DNA from: Bradyrhizobium oropedii
GTDB lineage: Bacteria; Pseudomonadota; Alphaproteobacteria; Rhizobiales; Xanthobacteraceae
NCBI RefSeq assembly: GCF_020889685.1
Contig: NZ_JACMYO010000017.1
Span: 1-64,000 of the forward strand
Length of the DNA: 64,000 bases
Direction of reading: 5' to 3'
Shown here: piece by piece, positions 58,912-64,000 of the stretch
Layout: each line of letters starts with the position of its first letter
How positions within the stretch are numbered: the first letter of the stretch is position 1
Program-made: the position numbers and the translations under genes
Notes under the pieces: model-generated
Seen by the model: the letters and a program-made list of their open reading frames with translations, nothing else
Told to the model about the DNA's origin: nothing
Databases searched by the model: none

Positions 58912-59735
58912 GCACAGGCCGAGATCACGTCGCGCAACGTGTTCCTGGTGTCGGCGTCATCGGTCAGCGGAACGACGATCGTGGTCTCGCAGGCCTTCTC
59001 GAGGCTGATGCCGCATCCGATCAAGCGGCCGGCATTGACCAGCATCCGGGTCGAGGCGCCCTCGTCGAGACCCTGGCCCTTCAGGTTGCGGCTGTGCTGG
59101 GCGATCTTCACCAGGAGATCGGCGAGGTTGGGTTCGATGCCGGCCTCGCGCGACACCACCTCGGTTTCGGCCGGCCGGTCGGGATAGCCGAAATCCAGCG
59201 CCGCGAAGCGCTGCTTGGTGGATTCCTTGAGGTCCTTGATCGCGCTCTGGTAGCCGGGATTGTAGGAAATCACGAGCTGGAAGTCGGAATGCGCGTGGAT
59301 CAGCTCGCCACGCTTTTCCAGCGGCAGCACGCGCCGATCATCCGTCAACGGATGGATCACGACCGTCGTGTCCTGCCGCGCCTCGACGATCTCGTCGAGA
59401 TAGCAGATCGCGCCAAGACGTACCGCCGTCGTCAGCGGCCCGTCGCTCCACACCGTGCCCTCTGCATCGAGCAGCCAGCGCCCCACCAGGTCAGCCGCCG
59501 TCATGTCCTCGTGACAGGCCACCGTGATCAGCGGCCGGCCGAGCCGCCACGCCATGTATTCGATGAAGCGGGTCTTGCCGCAGCCGGTGGGACCTTTCAG
59601 CATCACCGGCATGCGGTTCGCATAGGCTGCGCCGAACAGTTCGACCTCATCCTTGAGCGGCCGGTAATACGGCTCCTCGCGGATGCGGTACTGGTCAAGC
59701 AGCAAAGCGGGATTGGACAAGCTCACGCCTCCCAT
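58908..59735 (-). CDS. MoxR/CbbQ-type AAA+ ATPase
   Basis: 275 residues from the ATG at 59735 (TTG or GTG starts slightly downstream are possible, since GGAGG lies inside this frame). Walker A is [10 protein letters not shown], Walker [11 protein letters not shown], with sensor ISYNPGYQS and an Arg in [14 protein letters not shown]. It is of the CbbQ/NirQ/NorQ subgroup. Its stop overlaps the VWA gene start; such pairs form motor complexes that remodel or load metal into a target enzyme. It lies 34 bp downstream of the alpha/beta hydrolase gene. Confidence 0.9.
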   Translation of the reverse strand: MGGVSLSNPALLLDQYRIREEPYYRPLKDEVELFGAAYANRMPVMLKGPTGCGKTRFIEYMAWRLGRPLITVACHEDMTAADLVGRWLLDAEGTVWSDGPLTTAVRLGAICYLDEIVEARQDTTVVIHPLTDDRRVLPLEKRGELIHAHSDFQLVISYNPGYQSAIKDLKESTKQRFAALDFGYPDRPAETEVVSREAGIEPNLADLLVKIAQHSRNLKGQGLDEGASTRMLVNAGRLIGCGISLEKACETTIVVPLTDDADTRNTLRDVISACA

Positions 59736-59769
59736 GATAGCGCAGGCAGTCGTTCGCAATCGCTTGAGA

Positions 59770-60789
59770 TCACGATGCGAGCAATTCCTTGAGCTTGGTG
59801 TCGATGAAGGCGACATCGACCGGATTGGTGCCCGGCCCGCCCGCGAAGTGGCCCCAGATCGACGGCACCGGCACGAACCTGGCGTTCGGCATGTTCGCGA
59901 CCTCGTTCTCGCTGTCTTCCGGCGGGAAATAGAGATCGGTCTGGCCCGGCATGACGTAGGTCTTGGCCTTGATCGCCCGCAGCGCCGCCTTGAAATCGCC
60001 GTTGTAGATCTCGTTGGCGCTGATGTCGCCGTTCTGCCAGGTCCACAGCATGGTGAGCAGGTTATTGGCGTCCTTCGGCAGGAAGAAGCCCTCCCAGAAC
60101 GCCACCAGGAAATCCTCCAGCGACGAATACCCCATCGTCTTGATGTCGAGCTGCTCGCGATAAAACGCCTGCGAAAAGCCCCAGCCGGCATAGACCCGCG
60201 CGGCGGCGCGCAGGCCGCGGGCCGGCTTGTCGGTGTACCAGCCCTCCTTCCAGGCGGCGTCCGCCGTGAGTGCGGCCTTGACGCCTTCGAGGAACACATA
60301 ATTGTGCCGCGAGCATTTGGCCGAGCCGCAGAACGGCGCCAAGAGATCCATCATATCGGGATAGAGCGCGCCCCAATGGAAGGTCTGCAACGCGCCCATC
60401 GACCAGCCGACCACCAGGCGGATGTGCTTGATGCCGAACTTCTCGGTCACGAGCCGGTGCTGGGCGCGCACATTGTCATAGGCCGTCACCTGCGGAAAGC
60501 GCGGCCCATTATACGGCTCAGGCGTGTTGCTCGGCGACGACGACAGACCATTGCCCAGCATGTTGGGAATGATGATGAAGTACTTTGCGGGATCGAGCGC
60601 CATGCCCGGCCCGATCAGCCATTCATTGTCGTAGTGCTGGCCCGAGTACCAGGTCGGATAGACAATCACATTGTCCTTGGCCGCGTTGAGCTGGCCAAAC
60701 GTCTTGTAGGCGAGCTTGCAGTCGCGGATGGTCGCGCCGCGCTGCAAGGTCAGGTTGCCGAGATCATGGATCTGATAGTCGACGCTCAT
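59770..60789 (-). CDS. Alpha/beta hydrolase, MetX-like
   Basis: 339 residues from an ATG with AAGGGT nine bases upstream. It has the homoserine O-acetyltransferase-type alpha/beta fold: [25 protein letters not shown], the nucleophile S130 in [10 protein letters not shown], an Asp in [13 protein letters not shown], and the His in [11 protein letters not shown]. True MetX is unlikely because the gene is in an amidase operon and the chain is shorter and diverged. An acyl hydrolase or transferase for a product or side product of the amide pathway is possible. It lies between the NCS1 permease and the AAA+ gene. Confidence 0.83.
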   Translation of the reverse strand: MSVDYQIHDLGNLTLQRGATIRDCKLAYKTFGQLNAAKDNVIVYPTWYSGQHYDNEWLIGPGMALDPAKYFIIIPNMLGNGLSSSPSNTPEPYNGPRFPQVTAYDNVRAQHRLVTEKFGIKHIRLVVGWSMGALQTFHWGALYPDMMDLLAPFCGSAKCSRHNYVFLEGVKAALTADAAWKEGWYTDKPARGLRAAARVYAGWGFSQAFYREQLDIKTMGYSSLEDFLVAFWEGFFLPKDANNLLTMLWTWQNGDISANEIYNGDFKAALRAIKAKTYVMPGQTDLYFPPEDSENEVANMPNARFVPVPSIWGHFAGGPGTNPVDVAFIDTKLKELLAS

Positions 60790-60823
60790 TGATGTACCCT
60801 TCTTGCTTGATTGAGCTGATCGC

Positions 60824-62158
60824 TTACGCGGGACGCGCCACCTTCTCTGTCGACGATTCCACCCGCGCGATCGCCCCGTACACGATACCGGCGACCAGCG
60901 CGGCTGATATCGCAGCGGACAGCCCCGGCATGAGATTTTCAACCGCAAAGGCGCACAGCGACCCGATGCCCCAGGCAATGAACGGCTTCGCACGCCAGTC
61001 CACGTCAGCTCGCGCTCCGGCACGCAACAGGTACTGATCGACCAGGATGATCGCGCCGATCGGCGGCACGAGGATGCCGAGCAGCGACAGCCACTGGATG
61101 AAGAACGCCCAGACATTGCCCGCGGCGACAACGATGCCAATGGCGCCGAGTATTACGGCCATCAGGCGCATATTGGTGCCGAGGATGCGCGACCAGCCGG
61201 TGGCCGCGTTGTACAGGCAGTGCGAGCAGACCGAGCCAAGATTGGCGTAGAGGAAGATGAACGCGAGGATGCTGAGCCAGGTGAGCTGCTTGCCGTTCAT
61301 GTAACCGAACATGTTGTCGACACCGAACGGATTGGCGTTCGGCACGGCGAGCGCAGCCGTCATCACGCCGCCAACCAGCATTGCCACCAGATTGGCGAAT
61401 GGAAACGCGCTGAACGTGGCGACCAGCGATGCCCGTGGACTCGGCGCCCAGCGGTTGAAGTCCGCCGTCACCGTGCCGGCGTCGATGAACAAAGCGAGCA
61501 CCACCGTAAGACCGACGCCCATCGACATGCTGGCTACGCCGTTATTGCCGGCATAGCCGAAGATGGCTGCGGCTGTTGTGGTCGAGGCGGCGTCGGCCGC
61601 CACCCATAGGCCAAGGACGACGAACAGCGGCACCGATGCCAACCCGATATAGTGCAATCCCTTCACACCGACGAAGGTGATGGCGATATAGAGCACGCCT
61701 GCGACGATCGTCATCGCCACATAGTTGAGGCCGTAGGTCGAGGATATCAGAGCGCCGGTGATACCGGTCTGCACCGCGTACCAGCCCAGCAGCAAGGTCG
61801 ACAGCAGGCCCGACGCCAGCACATAGCCCTTCTTTCCGAACACGATGCTCGCGATCAGCGCGAAGTTCATGCCGCGGCGCGTACCGATCAGGCCGAGCGC
61901 GCCGACATAGGCGAACATGATCAGATTGCCGACGATCATCGCCACCAGCGCATTCTTGAAGCCCATGCCGAGCACCAGCAGTGATCCGGTCATCGCGCCG
62001 GTGATGATCATGGGAAAGCCCAGCCATACCATCATGACCGAGAAGGCGCTGCGCCGGGCGCTGATCGGCACCGGCTCGTGTTCGAATTCATGGCCGAGAA
62101 GATCGTCGATATGTCCCTCGGTCTGCTGAACCAGTCCGTTGTTCGTTTGGCTGCTCAT
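60824..62158 (-). CDS. NCS1-type permease (cytosine/purine permease-like)
   Basis: 444 residues, about twelve membrane helices. Helix 1 contains VMMVWLGFPMIITGAMTGSLL; helix 6-7 motifs such as IDAGTVTADFNRWAPSPRA fit the CodB/NCS1 family. The ATG has GGGGG upstream. It lies 82 bp downstream of amiE, in the same direction, and probably imports the amide, a nucleobase or hydantoin-like compound. The cargo is not determined. Confidence 0.88.
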   Translation of the reverse strand: MSSQTNNGLVQQTEGHIDDLLGHEFEHEPVPISARRSAFSVMMVWLGFPMIITGAMTGSLLVLGMGFKNALVAMIVGNLIMFAYVGALGLIGTRRGMNFALIASIVFGKKGYVLASGLLSTLLLGWYAVQTGITGALISSTYGLNYVAMTIVAGVLYIAITFVGVKGLHYIGLASVPLFVVLGLWVAADAASTTTAAAIFGYAGNNGVASMSMGVGLTVVLALFIDAGTVTADFNRWAPSPRASLVATFSAFPFANLVAMLVGGVMTAALAVPNANPFGVDNMFGYMNGKQLTWLSILAFIFLYANLGSVCSHCLYNAATGWSRILGTNMRLMAVILGAIGIVVAAGNVWAFFIQWLSLLGILVPPIGAIILVDQYLLRAGARADVDWRAKPFIAWGIGSLCAFAVENLMPGLSAAISAALVAGIVYGAIARVESSTEKVARPA

Positions 62159-62239
62159 GGTAACCCCCGTTTCCCTTTGCAACAGTTTCAGAGCCACGCC
62201 GGCGCAAACGATCGCGCCGGCGCAGCCCGGTTTTTCCGA

Positions 62240-63277
62240 TCAGCGATGCGCGACCTTCTGGTTCGGAATGCCGTCGATCGGACATTCGTCGGTTCCGACG
62301 GTCGGCCGGGTCATGGCTTCGACCATCTCCCGCGTGCCCTCAGGGTCCGTGATCCAGTTCTTGTAGAATGTGTAGGGGCAGACCGCGTGACCGCGATCGC
62401 CTTCGCCTGAGTTGATCAGGCCGGTATAGCCGCGGTGCATCAGCTTGAAGAGATGGTTCTGCGACTGCATGTTGCGGCGGGCGTCGCGGATCAGCGATAC
62501 CGACAGCTGCGCATACTGGATGCCGTTCTCCTCGGTGCCGCACTCACCGAGCGTGCGGCCGTCGAAGCCGATGATGGCCGAGTGGCCGAAGTAGGAATAG
62601 ACCCCGTCGAAACCCGAGGCGTTGGCGACCGCCACGTAGCAGTTGTTGGCCCAGGCCATCGACTTGGAGATCTGGATCTGCTGCTCCTTCGCCGGATACA
62701 TGTAGCCCTGGCAACGGACGATCAATTCGGCGCCGCGCATCGCGCAATCACGCCAGATCTCCGGATAATTGCCGTCGTCGCAGATGATCAGGCTGATCTT
62801 CAGCCCCTTCGGGCCATCAGAGACGTAGGTGCAATCGCCGGGATACCAGCCCTCGATCGGCACCCAGGGCATGATCTTGCGATACTTCTGGACGATCTCG
62901 CCCTTGTCGTTCATCAGGATCAGGGTGTTGTACGGCGCTTTGTTGGGGTGTTCCTCATGGCGCTCGCCGGTCAGCGAGAACACGCCCCAGACCTTGGCCT
63001 TGCGACAGGCGTCGGCGAAGATGCGGGTTTCCTCGCCCGGCACCGACGAAGCCGTCTCGTACATCTCCTTGGAGTCGTACATGATGCCGTGGGTCGAGTA
63101 TTCCGGGAAGATCACGAGATCCATGCCCGGCAGGCCGAGCTTCATGCCCTCGACCATCTTGGCGATGTTGCGCGCGTTATCCAGCACCTCGGCCTTGGTG
63201 TGCAGACGCGGCATCTTGTAATTGACCACGGCGACGCCGACCGTGTCCTTGCTGCTCGATATGTCTCCATGCAACAT
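62240..63277 (-). CDS. amiE: Aliphatic amidase AmiE
   Basis: 345 residues. It follows Pseudomonas AmiE along its full length as I remember it, including [19 protein letters not shown]. The nitrilase-superfamily triad is E59 (FPEYST), K134 (KYRKI) and C166 ([11 protein letters not shown]), with E142 in IEGWYPG. It hydrolyses short aliphatic amides (acetamide, propionamide) to the acid and ammonia in the cytoplasm. It lies 29 bp downstream of the Urt-type ATPase and is followed by an NCS1 permease, a MetX-like hydrolase and a MoxR/VWA pair on the same strand. Confidence 0.95.
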   Translation of the reverse strand: MLHGDISSSKDTVGVAVVNYKMPRLHTKAEVLDNARNIAKMVEGMKLGLPGMDLVIFPEYSTHGIMYDSKEMYETASSVPGEETRIFADACRKAKVWGVFSLTGERHEEHPNKAPYNTLILMNDKGEIVQKYRKIMPWVPIEGWYPGDCTYVSDGPKGLKISLIICDDGNYPEIWRDCAMRGAELIVRCQGYMYPAKEQQIQISKSMAWANNCYVAVANASGFDGVYSYFGHSAIIGFDGRTLGECGTEENGIQYAQLSVSLIRDARRNMQSQNHLFKLMHRGYTGLINSGEGDRGHAVCPYTFYKNWITDPEGTREMVEAMTRPTVGTDECPIDGIPNQKVAHR

Positions 63278-63306
63278 GTCTCGACTCCCTTTCTTGAATA
63301 TTCCCG

Positions 63307-63999
63307 CTACACGGCCATGTGCAGCTGGATGAGATCATCGGTGAGCTCACCGATCGCACCCTTGGCGACGACGCGTCCCTTTTCGAGCAACGCGAAGCGG
63401 TGAGAGGCGCGCCGCGCGAACGCGACATTCTGTTCGACCAGCACGACCGTGATGCCGCGCTCGCGATTGAGGCGGGTGATCACGTCTTCGATCTGCTCGA
63501 CGATGTTCGGCTGGATACCCTCGGTCGGCTCGTCCAGCAGGATGACCTTGGGCTGGGCGAGCAGCGCACGGGCGATCGCAAGCTGTTGCTGCTGGCCGCC
63601 GGAGAGATTGCCGCCATAGCGATTGAGAAAATCCTTTAGCACCGGAAACAGCTCGAGCACCCACTCCTCGATGCCGTTGGCCGATTTCGCAGCGAAGGTT
63701 CCGAGCGTCAGATTCTCCCGCACAGTGAAGCGCGGCAGGATTCCACGGCCCTGCGGCACGTAGGCGATGCCAGCCTTGGCGCGCTGATGGGTGCGCAGCG
63801 GCGAGATGTCGGCGCCGTCGAGCGACAGCCGTCCCGTGCACCGGTCCATCAGGCCGAGGATGCTGCGCATCAGCGTCGTCTTGCCGACGCCGTTACGGCC
63901 GAGCACCGCGAGGAATTCGCCGTTGCCGACCGTCAGGTTGATGCCCTGCAGGGCGCGGCTGTTGCCGTAGAAGGCGTCGACGTCGGTCAGCTCAAGCAT
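63307..63999 (-). CDS. Urt-type ABC transporter ATP-binding protein (UrtE-like)
   Basis: 230 residues, complete; its ATG is one base from the right window edge. Walker A is GRNGVGKTT, signature LSGGQQQQL, Walker [15 protein letters not shown], and [26 protein letters not shown] is typical of UrtE. It lies directly upstream of amiE, so it is very probably the last gene of an amide-uptake transporter that continues outside the window. Confidence 0.9.
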   Translation of the reverse strand: MLELTDVDAFYGNSRALQGINLTVGNGEFLAVLGRNGVGKTTLMRSILGLMDRCTGRLSLDGADISPLRTHQRAKAGIAYVPQGRGILPRFTVRENLTLGTFAAKSANGIEEWVLELFPVLKDFLNRYGGNLSGGQQQQLAIARALLAQPKVILLDEPTEGIQPNIVEQIEDVITRLNRERGITVVLVEQNVAFARRASHRFALLEKGRVVAKGAIGELTDDLIQLHMAV

Positions 64000-64000
64000 G

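Noticed and set aside
59770-60789. Assignment as metX (homoserine O-acetyltransferase)
   Set aside because: The fold is shared, but amide-operon context and divergence make methionine biosynthesis unlikely.

Overview
The window is high-GC alphaproteobacterial chromosome, most likely Bradyrhizobium or a close relative. This is inferred from codon usage, the many Liv/Urt-type transporters, a DUF3739 haemagglutinin, and short dispersed stem-loop repeats that I recall as typical of that group. I see no rRNA, tRNA, CRISPR array or insertion sequence. Almost every protein gene belongs to one of two themes: uptake and breakdown of amines, amides and amino acids, or very large secreted surface proteins.

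Layout. (1) 1-4477: the 5' part of a giant type I-secreted repeat adhesin (runs off the left edge), then five small secreted proteins, two of them a tandem DUF3617 pair. (2) 4674-12785: an amine-oxidation island. A minus-strand operon encodes a PuuC-like aldehyde dehydrogenase, a class III aminotransferase and two SDRs. Divergent from it are a Tm-1-like ATP-binding protein, a HAD hydrolase and an omega-amino-acid aminotransferase. (3) 22600-12771 (minus): a tight nine-gene run of amidohydrolase, CobW-type GTPase, Liv-type transporter (binding protein, two ATPases, two permeases), copper amine oxidase and a small exported protein. (4) 22921-30287: gamma-glutamyltransferase, an M15-like peptidase, a LuxR-type regulator, a NylB-like serine hydrolase and a peptide-type binding protein. 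(5) 30396-41965: an amide-uptake and hydrolysis region with two paralogous amidases, an SDR, a complete Urt-like ABC transporter, an FmdA-type formamidase/acetamidase, and AmiC/AmiR-like regulators divergent from it. (6) 42021-56478 (minus): STN/TonB_C protein, ECF sigma factor, FecR anti-sigma and a ~3980-residue filamentous-haemagglutinin-like protein. (7) 56605-63999 (minus): Urt-type ATPase, aliphatic amidase AmiE, NCS1 permease, MetX-like hydrolase, MoxR-type AAA+ ATPase and a VWA protein.

How they fit together. The most interesting unexplained signal is an 18-bp dyad, ATCMACC-N4-GGTKGAT. It occurs in four separate promoter regions: 9254-9271, 22717-22734, 24599-24616 and 27393-27410. 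Together these could place the aldehyde dehydrogenase operon, the Tm-1-like operon, the nine-gene amidohydrolase/transporter/amine oxidase operon, the gamma-glutamyltransferase and the NylB-like hydrolase under one regulator. The LuxR-type protein at 26575-27249 sits beside the fourth site and is the obvious candidate. A second notable arrangement is a FecI/FecR-type signalling cassette with a free-standing STN domain and no receptor barrel, placed upstream of a giant haemagglutinin that has no local TpsB partner.
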